Source: Chersky-840 sp963811775 (GTDB lineage: Bacteria > Actinomycetota > Acidimicrobiia > Acidimicrobiales > UBA8190). Taken from it: a stretch of DNA of 64,000 bases. A model generated the notes under the pieces. It did no database searches. It was not told the DNA's origin and was given only the letters and a program-made list of their open reading frames with translations. The stretch's first letter is position 1. Each line of letters begins with the position of its first letter. A program made the translations under genes and the position numbers. Positions 42,465 to 50,580 of this stretch are shown piece by piece. The stretch spans positions 62,001-126,000 of the forward strand of contig CAWESO010000009.1 in NCBI GenBank assembly GCA_963811775.1, in the 5' to 3' direction.

Positions 42465-42770
42465 TCTCACACCTTGCAAAAGCAGTTCCAGGCTACTCAA
42501 CGTCGATCGCTCTTCAGTGACCACCTGCCGTCCCGAACACACCCTTCTCCGGGAGAAGTCGAGGATTCCGGCGGTCCTCGGGTGGAAACACTCGGGTGAC
42601 GAGTGCGGTGCGAGGCCAGTTCGACCACTCAGCGCGAGACCCCGAGGTGATCATGCCGGTAACCCAACGGACGCACATTTCTCTGGGGTCCTCGCCGCGC
42701 CGCGCCTCGTTGGCACCGTCGCGTCGCGACCTAGCATCGAATCCGTGTCCCGACGCGGCGCCACACGACG
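42465..42770. other. Intergenic region with a perfect 15-bp palindrome
   Basis: This gap of about 300 bp separates the divergent YacL-like and epimerase genes. It holds CTTCTCCGGGAGAAG at 42544-42558, with 7-bp arms around one base, which could be an operator for either gene. I see no RNA gene or further open frame of note. Confidence 0.45.
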
Positions 42771-43712
42771 GTGAGGGTCTTCGTCGCCGGGGCCACCGGC
42801 GTGCTCGGCCGGCGAGCGCTGTCCCTGCTCGTGGGGGCCGGTCACGACGTGAGCGCGCTGGCGCGATCCGACGCCCGCGCCGACCTGCTCCGGAGCATCG
42901 GTACCCACCCGGTGCGAACCGGGCTGTTCGACCCGGGCCCGCTGCGCCGCGCCGTCGCCGGCCACGAGGTGGTGTGCAACCTGGCCACCCACATCCCTTC
43001 CACGGCCCGCATGGCCAGGCCCAGCGCCTGGGCGGAGAACGACCGCATCCGCAACGAGGGCTCGCGCCATCTCGTCGACGCCGTGCTGGCCGAGGGCGTG
43101 GGACGCTACGTGCAGGAGTCGATCGCCCTGCTCTACCGGGACGGGGGCCAGGCCTGGCTGGACGAGTCCGCCCCCGTCGACCCGGTCGCCAACCTGCGCT
43201 CGGCGGTGACGGCCGAGGCCAACGCCGCCCTGGTCAGCGCGGCCGGCGCCACCGGCGTCGTGCTGCGCTTCGCCACCTTCTACGGCCCCGACAGCGACTC
43301 CACTCTCGACATGATCAGGCTGGCCCGCCGGCGCGTCGCCCTCGGGGCCGGGCCGGACCGGTACGTCTCGTCCATCACGACCGACGACGCCGCAGCCGCG
43401 GTGGTGGCGGCGCTGGTCGCCCCGGCGGGGCTCTACAACGTCGGTGACGACGAGCCCGTGACCCGTCGAGAGTTCTTCGCCGCCCTGGCCGGCGGCCTCG
43501 GCATCCGGCCACCGTTCATCGCCCCCGCCGCGCTGGCCAAGCTCGGCGGGGCCAGGGCGGCGGTGATCCTGCGCTCGCAGCGCGTCTCGAACCGTGCCTT
43601 CGTCGAGGCGACGGGCTGGAAGCCCGTGCACCGCAGCGTGCGCGAAGGGTGGCCGGTCGTGCTCGCGGCTGCCGCCGGTGAGACCGGTGACCCCGGTGCC
43701 GGCGCGACCTGA
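42771..43712 (+). CDS. NAD-dependent epimerase/dehydratase family protein (extended SDR)
   Basis: The 313-residue protein has the N-terminal nucleotide motif VFVAGATGVLGRRALSLLVG and a long atypical segment where the usual YxxxK should be (VQESIALLYRDGGQAW); a clear catalytic tyrosine-lysine pair is not evident. FATFYGPDS and NVGDDEPVTRREFFAAL follow, and the C-terminus ATGWKPVHRSVREGW is typical of NAD-binding atypical SDRs. Atypical SDRs often bind but do not epimerise. The start is GTG 42771. The substrate is unknown and there are no operon partners. Confidence 0.8.
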   Translation: MRVFVAGATGVLGRRALSLLVGAGHDVSALARSDARADLLRSIGTHPVRTGLFDPGPLRRAVAGHEVVCNLATHIPSTARMARPSAWAENDRIRNEGSRHLVDAVLAEGVGRYVQESIALLYRDGGQAWLDESAPVDPVANLRSAVTAEANAALVSAAGATGVVLRFATFYGPDSDSTLDMIRLARRRVALGAGPDRYVSSITTDDAAAAVVAALVAPAGLYNVGDDEPVTRREFFAALAGGLGIRPPFIAPAALAKLGGARAAVILRSQRVSNRAFVEATGWKPVHRSVREGWPVVLAAAAGETGDPGAGAT

Positions 43713-43764
43713 CGGCACGGCCCGTCCGTCATGGCGGTGCGGCCTGAGAGCGCGATCTGGGTAC

Positions 43765-43820
43765 GCGATATGACGGCGCATCCGGCGATATGACGCCGCA
43801 TCCGGACGGCGCATCCTGAC
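43765..43820 (+). repeat. 20-bp tandem repeat in intergenic region
   Basis: GCGATATGACGGCGCATCCG at 43765-43784 is repeated at 43785-43804 with one base changed, followed by a partial third copy containing GACGGCGCATCC. It lies in the 280-bp gap before the CHAP/GYW-repeat gene. Purpose unknown. Confidence 0.8.
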
Positions 43821-43992
43821 GGCGCGTCGGCCGGTCAGCGTGGAACCGACTCAGCCGAATCCCAGTTTGGATGTGTCGATTTCGTAACGAGCTCTTCAGA
43901 TCGAGCGCACCACGACCGACAATTTGACGGTGACGCGAACCGCGCAGCACCATGCTGGCGCGCACGTCTTGTCGAACCGCTCCCACAGGCTC

Positions 43993-45423
43993 ATGCCGCG
44001 GACGCTGTTTCGCGGCCGGCGCTCCCGAACGCTCGACGTTCTGGGCTCCCTCGTCGTCGTCGCCGTCACCGCCGTGATCTCGCTCGGCGCCTTGGCGACC
44101 GTTATCGTGCTCCCCGCTCGCGCCGCCGCGGCCGCGACGGTGACCCATCCGTATCCCGGGAGCGGGGTCGTCCCCTTCGGTGACGCCGCCACCTACGGCA
44201 CCCTCGACAGCACCTTGTCCTCGGTGATCACCGGCATGGCGGCCACACCCGACGGCAAGGGGTACTGGTTGGTGGGCGCCGACGGCGGGGTGTTCGCCTT
44301 CGGCGACGCCGCTTTCTACGGGTCCCTCGGCGCGGTCAAGCTCACCGGGCCCATCGTGGCCATCACCGCCACGCCCGACGGCAAGGGGTACTGGCTCGCC
44401 GGCCTCGACGGCGGGGTGTTCGCCTTCGGCGACGCCGCCTTCTACGGGTCCATGGGGGCTATCGGTCTCACCCAACCGATCGTGGGCATCGCCACCACCC
44501 CCGACGGCCAGGGCTACTGGCTCGTCGCCGGCGACGGCGGGGTGTTCTCCTTCGGCGACGCCACGTTCTACGGGTCGATGGGCGCGACCCATCTCGTGGC
44601 CGGGGTCACGGGCATCGCCGCCACCCCCGACGGCAAGGGGTACTGGCTCGTCGCCGGCGACGGCGGGGTGTTCGCCTTCGGCGACGCCGCCTTCTACGGG
44701 TCCCTGGGGAAGCAGAAGTCGCTACCCGCCTCGATCGCCGGCATGGCACCCACGCCCGACGGCGACGGGTACTGGATGGTGGGGAACGACGGCAGCGTCT
44801 ACCCGTTCGGTGACGCCCATAGCTTCGGCTCGACGGCGACGGTCAAACCGATGGCACCGGTCTCCGCCATCGTGCCGACCCACGACGGCCAGGGGTACTG
44901 GCTGCTCGAGCCCGATGACTGGGCCTATTCGTTCACGAGCTCGTCCCCGTACGCGCTCGTGGACTCCGCCGCCATCTCGGCGCTGGCGACGAGCCAGGTC
45001 GGCCCCGACCCCGACACCGCCCAGGGCCCGTACTGCAATCCCTACGGGCCGTGCGAGGCGTGGTGCGCGCTCTTCGCCACCTGGGTGTGGGCCCACGCCG
45101 GGGTGCCGGTGCCGCCCATACCGTTCACGGGCAACATCTACGCCTGGGCCGTGGCCCACGGACGGATCGTCCCGCCCAACGTGCTGCCCGCCCCCGGGGA
45201 CGCGGTGCTCTACGGCACCGGGCCCCAGAGCACCGCCACCTCGGTCCACACCGGGCTCGTGGTCCAGGTGTGGCCCGACAGCGCCGTGGTCACCGTCGAA
45301 GGGGACGCGGGGCCGGCACCGTCGGGACAGCTGGCCGTCATCATCAACGGACCGTTCCTCCCCGCCGACTCGTCGCACTACAACGGCGTTGGGGTCTATG
45401 CCGTCGCCCAGCCCGTCCATTGA
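43993..45423 (+). CDS. Secreted GYW/FGDA-repeat protein with C-terminal CHAP domain
   Basis: Counted from ATG 43993 the protein has 476 residues: a long signal peptide (DVLGSLVVVAVTAVISLGAL, then PARAAAAA), then about seven units of 42 residues from residue 48 to 340. The units are built on GYWLV-x-x-DGGVFAFGDAAFYGS, the last being degenerate. A CHAP-type domain follows: CNPYGPCEAWCALFATWVW (Cys358) and SVHTGLVVQV (His419). CHAP domains are cysteine amidases or endopeptidases that cut peptidoglycan. Seven repeats of about 42 residues fit a seven-bladed propeller serving as a binding module. Starts at 43930 (GTG) or 43924 (TTG) are possible. Confidence 0.8.
   Translation: MPRTLFRGRRSRTLDVLGSLVVVAVTAVISLGALATVIVLPARAAAAATVTHPYPGSGVVPFGDAATYGTLDSTLSSVITGMAATPDGKGYWLVGADGGVFAFGDAAFYGSLGAVKLTGPIVAITATPDGKGYWLAGLDGGVFAFGDAAFYGSMGAIGLTQPIVGIATTPDGQGYWLVAGDGGVFSFGDATFYGSMGATHLVAGVTGIAATPDGKGYWLVAGDGGVFAFGDAAFYGSLGKQKSLPASIAGMAPTPDGDGYWMVGNDGSVYPFGDAHSFGSTATVKPMAPVSAIVPTHDGQGYWLLEPDDWAYSFTSSSPYALVDSAAISALATSQVGPDPDTAQGPYCNPYGPCEAWCALFATWVWAHAGVPVPPIPFTGNIYAWAVAHGRIVPPNVLPAPGDAVLYGTGPQSTATSVHTGLVVQVWPDSAVVTVEGDAGPAPSGQLAVIINGPFLPADSSHYNGVGVYAVAQPVH
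44140..45010 (+). repeat. Seven tandem GYW..DGGVFAFGDA coding repeats
   Basis: Units of about 126 bp start near codons 48, 90, 132, 174, 216, 258 and 301. The GACGGCGGGGTGTTC core (with TCCTTCGG or GCCTTCGG following) is nearly identical between copies 2 and 5, suggesting recent duplication or gene conversion; the first and last units are degenerate. Confidence 0.82.
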
Positions 45424-45466
45424 GTCCGCGGTGCCGGTCTGAGGCCGGGCACCTAGGCTCCGAACC

Positions 45467-46609
45467 ATGGCAACGTCCGCAGAGGACGCGGGGATCGTGG
45501 CGCGTGTGAGCGACACCATGGCCGCTGACGGTGACGGGGTGGGGCAATCCTCGGCGCACGTGAACGATCCGGCCGGCCCAGCCGTTGTTCCAGGTATCTC
45601 CACGCTCCCCGGCAGCCCGGTCGTGCCTCTGGCCTCCAACGCCCAATCTGTCGCGGTGTCGCCGGCCGAGCTGGCGCGCACCTTCGACGACGTGGTGGCC
45701 AACGTGCGGACTGCGTACGTGGGCAAGCCGAGCACGGTGCGCCTGGCGCTGTGCTGCCTCATGGCCGAGGGGCATCTCCTGGTGGAGGACCACCCCGGCG
45801 TGGGCAAGACGACCCTGGCCAAGGCGCTGGCGCGCTCGCTCGACCTCGCCTTCGGGCGGGTGCAGTTCACCGCCGACCTGCTTCCCTCCGACGTCACCGG
45901 GGCCATGGTCTTCGACCGCGACACGGGGCGTGTCACCTTCCGGCCCGGGCCGGTGTTCACCAACATCCTCCTGGCCGACGAGCTCAACCGGGCTTCACCC
46001 AAGGCGCAGTCGGCGCTGCTGGAGTCGATGGAGGAGAACCAGGTCAGTGCGGACGGCATCAGCCACGCCCTCCCCCGGCCCTTCATGGTCATCGCCACAC
46101 AGAACCCCTACGACGCGGCCGGGACCTTCCCGCTCCCCCACAGCCAGCGCGACCGGTTCCTGCTCCGGCTCAGCCTCGGCTACCCCGATCGCGCCGACGA
46201 GGACGAGCTCCTCGCCTCCACGCGGACCCGTCCCGCCCCTGACTCGCTGTCGAGCGTGGGAGGCGCGGAGTTCCTGCGCGCCTTCGCCGACGCCGTGGTG
46301 CGCGCCCACGTGGCGCCCGAGGTGCGCGGCTATGTCCTCGACCTCATCGGCGAGACCCGGTCCCACCCCGACCTCACCGTGGGGGCGTCGCCCCGGGCCA
46401 CCCTGGCCGTGCTGCGTGCCGCGGGGGCCGTCGCCGTCTCGAACGGCCGCGACTACGTGACCCCCGACGACGTGAAGGCCGTGGCCGAGCCCGCCCTCGG
46501 GCACCGCGTGGTGGTGCATCCCGCCGCCGAGCTGGCCGGCGTCACGGCCTCGTCGACGATCGAGGAGATCATGTCGCGCCTGCTCGTCCCCGTCGGCGGC
46601 GCCCGGTAA
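45467..46609 (+). CDS. MoxR-family AAA+ ATPase
   Basis: The 380-residue protein has a low-complexity N-terminus of about 60 residues, then the AAA+ core: Walker A in LLVEDHPGVGKTTLAKALA, Walker B in ILLADELNRASPKAQSALLE, sensor 1 FMVIATQNPYDAAGTFPLP and arginine finger region SQRDRFLLRL. MoxR proteins act as chaperones for the maturation of complexes, generally beside DUF58 and transglutaminase genes, exactly as here. The start is ATG 45467. It begins an operon of three with the DUF58 and TgpA-like genes. Confidence 0.9.
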   Translation: MATSAEDAGIVARVSDTMAADGDGVGQSSAHVNDPAGPAVVPGISTLPGSPVVPLASNAQSVAVSPAELARTFDDVVANVRTAYVGKPSTVRLALCCLMAEGHLLVEDHPGVGKTTLAKALARSLDLAFGRVQFTADLLPSDVTGAMVFDRDTGRVTFRPGPVFTNILLADELNRASPKAQSALLESMEENQVSADGISHALPRPFMVIATQNPYDAAGTFPLPHSQRDRFLLRLSLGYPDRADEDELLASTRTRPAPDSLSSVGGAEFLRAFADAVVRAHVAPEVRGYVLDLIGETRSHPDLTVGASPRATLAVLRAAGAVAVSNGRDYVTPDDVKAVAEPALGHRVVVHPAAELAGVTASSTIEEIMSRLLVPVGGAR

Positions 46610-46664
46610 CGACGGTGGCACCCGGCCCCGGCACCGGTCGTCGCCGCCACGCCCGGGCCCGGCG

Positions 46665-47933
46665 GTGCTGACGACCCGGGGCGCGGTCCTCGCCGCCGGC
46701 GCCGCGTGCGCGGCGGTGGCCGGCCTCGCCTACGGCGTCGAGGAGTTCGTGTTCCTGGGCATCTCTGTGGGCGTCGTGCTCGTCCTCGGGGCCGCCTCGG
46801 TGTGGGTCGGGGCACGGCGGACCCGCACGGGGCTCCGCGTCGCCGTCACCGTCCCGGTGGCCGAGGTCACCGCGCACCAGGCCGCCACCGTGGCGTTGAC
46901 CGTCACCGGCGGGGGCCGGCGACGCCTCTCGGTCCTCGTCGAGGACCCCGACGACCATTGGTCGGTGTCGTACCCCGGCCTGGCCGAGAGCTCGGTGGCC
47001 GGTGCCCGTCGCGCCCCGTCGGCCGGTGGCTCCGGCACGACCCAGGGCTTCCCGGCCTTCGGCGAGCGGTCGTCGTCGAGGGGATGGCTCGGCGGACCGG
47101 GGCCACGATCGCGCCACGATCGCACCCGCGACCGGCGTCGGGTGGGCCGGGCCCGGCCCGTCCCCGCCCTCGGGCCCGGTGGCGAGGCCACGATGTCGGT
47201 CGGGGTGCCGACGTCGCGCCGCGGCCTGCTCACCCTCTCCGACGTCGGCCTGTGGTGCGTGGACCCCTTCGGCCTGGTGGCCCGGCGCATCACGGTGGCC
47301 CCTCCCGCCCACGTCATCGTGTACCCCGAGCCCGCCGACGCCAACGCCGGGCGCGCCGATGCCTCCCGCCGCGGCGCGCCCCTGCGCTCGGCCGCGCTGG
47401 GGTTGACCGCCGCGCTGTCGGGGGACGAGCTCAGCGGGTTGCGGCCCTACGAACCGGGGGACCGGCTGACCCGCCTGCACTGGCCGTCGCTGGCGCGCTC
47501 GGGCGAGCTGGTGGTGCGCGACTTCGTGGAGCCCCGGGCCGGGTCGGTGTCGCTGCTCGTCGACGTGCGACCGTCGGTGCACACCGGCGACTCGATCGAG
47601 AAGACCATCGCCCGCGCCTCGGGTGTGGGGCTGCACGCCCTGGGTCGCGGCCTCACCGTCGAGCTGTGCACCAGCACCGGCGACCGCGTGGTGATCGCCC
47701 CCGACGCCGCGGGCCGCCAGTCGATGCTGCGCGCCTTGGCGCTGCTCGGCCCGGCCAGCGCGCCACCGGCGGTGGTGCGCCGGTGGGGGGACCGCCCCAC
47801 CGGGGGGGCGGTGTGGGCCACGGGCGGCGTGCCCGGGGCCGACGTCGTCCTCGTGACCACGGCCTCGGGCGCGGCGCAGCGCTCGTTGCCCGACACCATC
47901 GGCCCGCTCGCCGACACCGTCCTCGTGCCGTGA
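46665..47933 (+). CDS. DUF58 domain-containing membrane protein
   Basis: The 422-residue protein has two N-terminal helices (AAGAACAAVAGLAYGVEEF, FLGISVGVVLVLGAASVW), a variable extracytoplasmic/linker part with an arginine/glycine-rich insertion near residues 130-165, and the DUF58 core ELSGLRPYEPGDRLTRLHW followed by LARSGELVVRDF. The C-terminal VSLLVDVRPS resembles a vWA-like fold. It is positioned 55 bp after moxR and overlaps the transglutaminase gene by GTGA, so the three are coupled. It probably forms part of an envelope assembly or sensing complex. Confidence 0.88.
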   Translation: MLTTRGAVLAAGAACAAVAGLAYGVEEFVFLGISVGVVLVLGAASVWVGARRTRTGLRVAVTVPVAEVTAHQAATVALTVTGGGRRRLSVLVEDPDDHWSVSYPGLAESSVAGARRAPSAGGSGTTQGFPAFGERSSSRGWLGGPGPRSRHDRTRDRRRVGRARPVPALGPGGEATMSVGVPTSRRGLLTLSDVGLWCVDPFGLVARRITVAPPAHVIVYPEPADANAGRADASRRGAPLRSAALGLTAALSGDELSGLRPYEPGDRLTRLHWPSLARSGELVVRDFVEPRAGSVSLLVDVRPSVHTGDSIEKTIARASGVGLHALGRGLTVELCTSTGDRVVIAPDAAGRQSMLRALALLGPASAPPAVVRRWGDRPTGGAVWATGGVPGADVVLVTTASGAAQRSLPDTIGPLADTVLVP

Positions 47934-50458
47934 CCCCCCGACGCGACGCCTCGGCGGCGGTCGGCCCCGACATCTGGCTCCTGGCCGTGTCGTTGGCGGC
48001 GGGGCTGGGCACGGCCCGGCTGACGCGCTCGCCGGGCGCGGCCCACGTCGTCGTCCCCATCGCCGTGACGGTCGTGGCCGGGCACGTCGGGGCCACCGTG
48101 GCCCGCCGGCTCCGCTTCCCCGTGGGTGTGGTCATGGCCGCGGGCATGGTCTCGGTGGCGCTCGCCACCGTGTGGGGCCAGCTCCTGTCGGCCACCTGGC
48201 ACGGACTGCCCACCCCCGCCACCTGGCGCACGCTGGTGTCGACGTTCGACGCCGCCGGGACCGTCATCCGCACGCATCCCACCCCGGTCCCGGCCACCCA
48301 CCCGGTGGTGCTGTGCATCGCCACCGGCGCGGGGCTCGTCGCCGTGCTGGGCGGGTCGCTGTGGGCCTGGTACGAGACGCGGCGCGCCGGCGCGCTGGTG
48401 GCGCTCGTGCCGAGCTTCGGGCTGTTCTGCTACACCGCGCTGTTGAGCTCGCAGGTCGACCGGCTCCAGGGCGTCGTGTCCTACGTGCTGGGCGCGCTCG
48501 GCTTCGTGGTCGCCGCCGATGGCGCCACCGGCGCGGGGGCACGGTGGGAGCGACGCGACGCGATGCGCGCCGCGGGGCGGCGCGTGGCGGGCGCGCTGGT
48601 GTCCACGCTCCCGGCCGTGGGCGTTGCCGCCCTGGCCGTCGTCGTCCCCCTGGCCGCCTCCCCGGCCCTGGCCACGCTGAAGGTGGACGCCCTGCCGTTC
48701 CCCGAGCCCCCGGCGTCGGCCACCGCGGGCCTCGGCCTGGCCACGGGGAACACCGGCAACGGGACCGACGGACTTGGGGGCAACGGTGGGCCGGGCGGCC
48801 CCGCGGTCCAGGGCGTGCGGGCCATCGACCTCGTGGACAACCTGAAGGCGGTCCTCGTCAACCGCACCGGCGAGGTCATGTTCAGCGCCCAGAGCGCCGT
48901 CCCGACGTACTGGCAGGTCGCCGTGCTCACCGACTTCGACGGCACCGCGTGGCTGCCCGACCCGACGACCGAGGCCGCGGCCCAGAGCTTCGCCCTGTCG
49001 CCGCAGAGCAAGGAGGTGTCCTACCTCCCCGCCCTGCCCGAGCCCCCACCGACCAAGACCTTCAGCGCCACCATCACCATCGGTGACCTCGAGAGCACGT
49101 TGCTGCCCCTGCCCCCGACCACGGTGTCGGTGGACACCGCCGCCGACGTCGTGCCGGGCTTCGGCGTCGTCCAACCCGTCGAAGCCCCACCGGGGAAGAC
49201 CTACACCGCCGTGGCCCGGGTCCCGGTCAACCCGACGGCGTCGGGCAAGGCGCGACCGCCGGGCGCCACCGCGACCTCGGCCCCGCTGCCCGCCACCTCT
49301 CTCGCCTCCTACCTGAAGCTCCCGGGCGAGCCGGCCCGCGTCGTCGCCCTCGCCCACCAGATCGTGGCCGGGGCCAAGAGCCCGGCGGCCCGGGCCGCGG
49401 ATCTGGCCCGGTGGTTCAACAGCGGGCGCTACCGCTACACGCTGTCTCCCCCCGCGTCCCAGGGCCCCGACGCGCTGCAGTCGTTCCTCTTCACCACCAA
49501 GGCCGGGTTCTGCCAGCAGTTCGCGGCTGCCTACGGCGTCCTGGCCCGCATCGACGGCCTGCCCACGCGCGTCGCCGTCGGGTTCACCACCGGCCAGACC
49601 ACGGGCCGGGGCCGCTACCGCGTCACCGGGGCCGACGCGCACGTGTGGCCCGAGGTCTATCTGGGCCCGTCCACGGGTTGGACCTCCTACGAGCCGACCC
49701 CGGCATCCTCGGGCGAGGCCACCGGGGTCGGGGTCAACTCGGGGTCGAAGTCGACCACCCAGGGCCCGGGGGCGCGGTCCACCTCGGCCACCCAGACCAC
49801 GCTCCCCCCCGCCCGCCGACCCCTCCCGCCCAACGTGTCGGTCCCCGCCACCTCACCCCTGGCCCAGGGAACGAGGAGGGGGGCGGTCCCCGGCTCCCAC
49901 CGGTCTTCGAGGACCGGGCTGGCCGTCGCCGCCGTGGTGGCGGTCCTCCTCGCCCTGGCCACGGGGGCCGGATTGTGGCTGGGCCGCCTGCGCCGGGGCG
50001 GGTGGAGCCCCCTCGCCGCCCTGCGCCGTCGCCGTCGGCGCCACGCCCACCCCGACCCCACCGCCGAGGTGCTGGCCCAGTGGCACGAGGCCGCGGCGGG
50101 GCTCGAGCGGGCCCGATTGGGGCGCCGCCCGGCCGAGACCCTGGAGGAGCACGCCGCTCGGCTGCGCTCTTTGGCCGGCGCCCACTGGCTCTCGGCCTAC
50201 CGCCCCGTCACCGCCGTACCCCCCGTCCCCCCGGTGGCGACCGGGCCGGCGTCGGTCGGCGGGGAGCCGGGGACCGCGGTCACGATCGAGGCCACCGTCG
50301 ACGCCTACGCCCGGCTGACCGCCCTGGCCGGCCGGGCCAGCTACGGCTCGGGCCCGTGCAGCGACGAAGACGCCGCCGCGGCGGCTCGCCTCGGGGCGAC
50401 GGTGCGCTCGGGCCTGGCCCGGCCCGGCAACAGCCGGGGCGTGCTCGTCTCGTCGTGA
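47930..50458 (+). CDS. TgpA-like membrane transglutaminase-domain protein
   Basis: The 842-residue protein has about six N-terminal helices (residues 15-245), an extracytoplasmic region, the transglutaminase-like core with Cys528 (KAGFCQQFAAAYG), His571 (ADAHVWPEVYLG) and Glu588 in TSYEPTPAS, then a Ser/Thr-rich stretch, another helix (GLAVAAVVAVLLALATGAGL) and a cytoplasmic tail. The third catalytic residue is glutamate instead of the more common aspartate. The layout matches TgpA/DUF4129 proteins encoded beside MoxR and DUF58. GTG 47930 overlaps the DUF58 stop. Confidence 0.88.
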   Translation: MTPRRDASAAVGPDIWLLAVSLAAGLGTARLTRSPGAAHVVVPIAVTVVAGHVGATVARRLRFPVGVVMAAGMVSVALATVWGQLLSATWHGLPTPATWRTLVSTFDAAGTVIRTHPTPVPATHPVVLCIATGAGLVAVLGGSLWAWYETRRAGALVALVPSFGLFCYTALLSSQVDRLQGVVSYVLGALGFVVAADGATGAGARWERRDAMRAAGRRVAGALVSTLPAVGVAALAVVVPLAASPALATLKVDALPFPEPPASATAGLGLATGNTGNGTDGLGGNGGPGGPAVQGVRAIDLVDNLKAVLVNRTGEVMFSAQSAVPTYWQVAVLTDFDGTAWLPDPTTEAAAQSFALSPQSKEVSYLPALPEPPPTKTFSATITIGDLESTLLPLPPTTVSVDTAADVVPGFGVVQPVEAPPGKTYTAVARVPVNPTASGKARPPGATATSAPLPATSLASYLKLPGEPARVVALAHQIVAGAKSPAARAADLARWFNSGRYRYTLSPPASQGPDALQSFLFTTKAGFCQQFAAAYGVLARIDGLPTRVAVGFTTGQTTGRGRYRVTGADAHVWPEVYLGPSTGWTSYEPTPASSGEATGVGVNSGSKSTTQGPGARSTSATQTTLPPARRPLPPNVSVPATSPLAQGTRRGAVPGSHRSSRTGLAVAAVVAVLLALATGAGLWLGRLRRGGWSPLAALRRRRRRHAHPDPTAEVLAQWHEAAAGLERARLGRRPAETLEEHAARLRSLAGAHWLSAYRPVTAVPPVPPVATGPASVGGEPGTAVTIEATVDAYARLTALAGRASYGSGPCSDEDAAAAARLGATVRSGLARPGNSRGVLVSS

Positions 50459-50580
50459 GACCGAGCCCGGCCTCGCCCGGGCCGGCCAGACCGACGGTGG
50501 GCGGCGCGCCGACGGGGCGCGAGGATGAGTCGACGGGCGACGCCGCACCGTGACGCGGCGACGAGACGAAGGGGCACGAC

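Noticed and set aside
46706..47929. Upstream extension of the transglutaminase frame by about 400 codons
   Set aside because: The stretch is in another frame of the DUF58 gene and is all Arg/Pro/Gly; the transglutaminase gene starts at the coupled GTG 47930.
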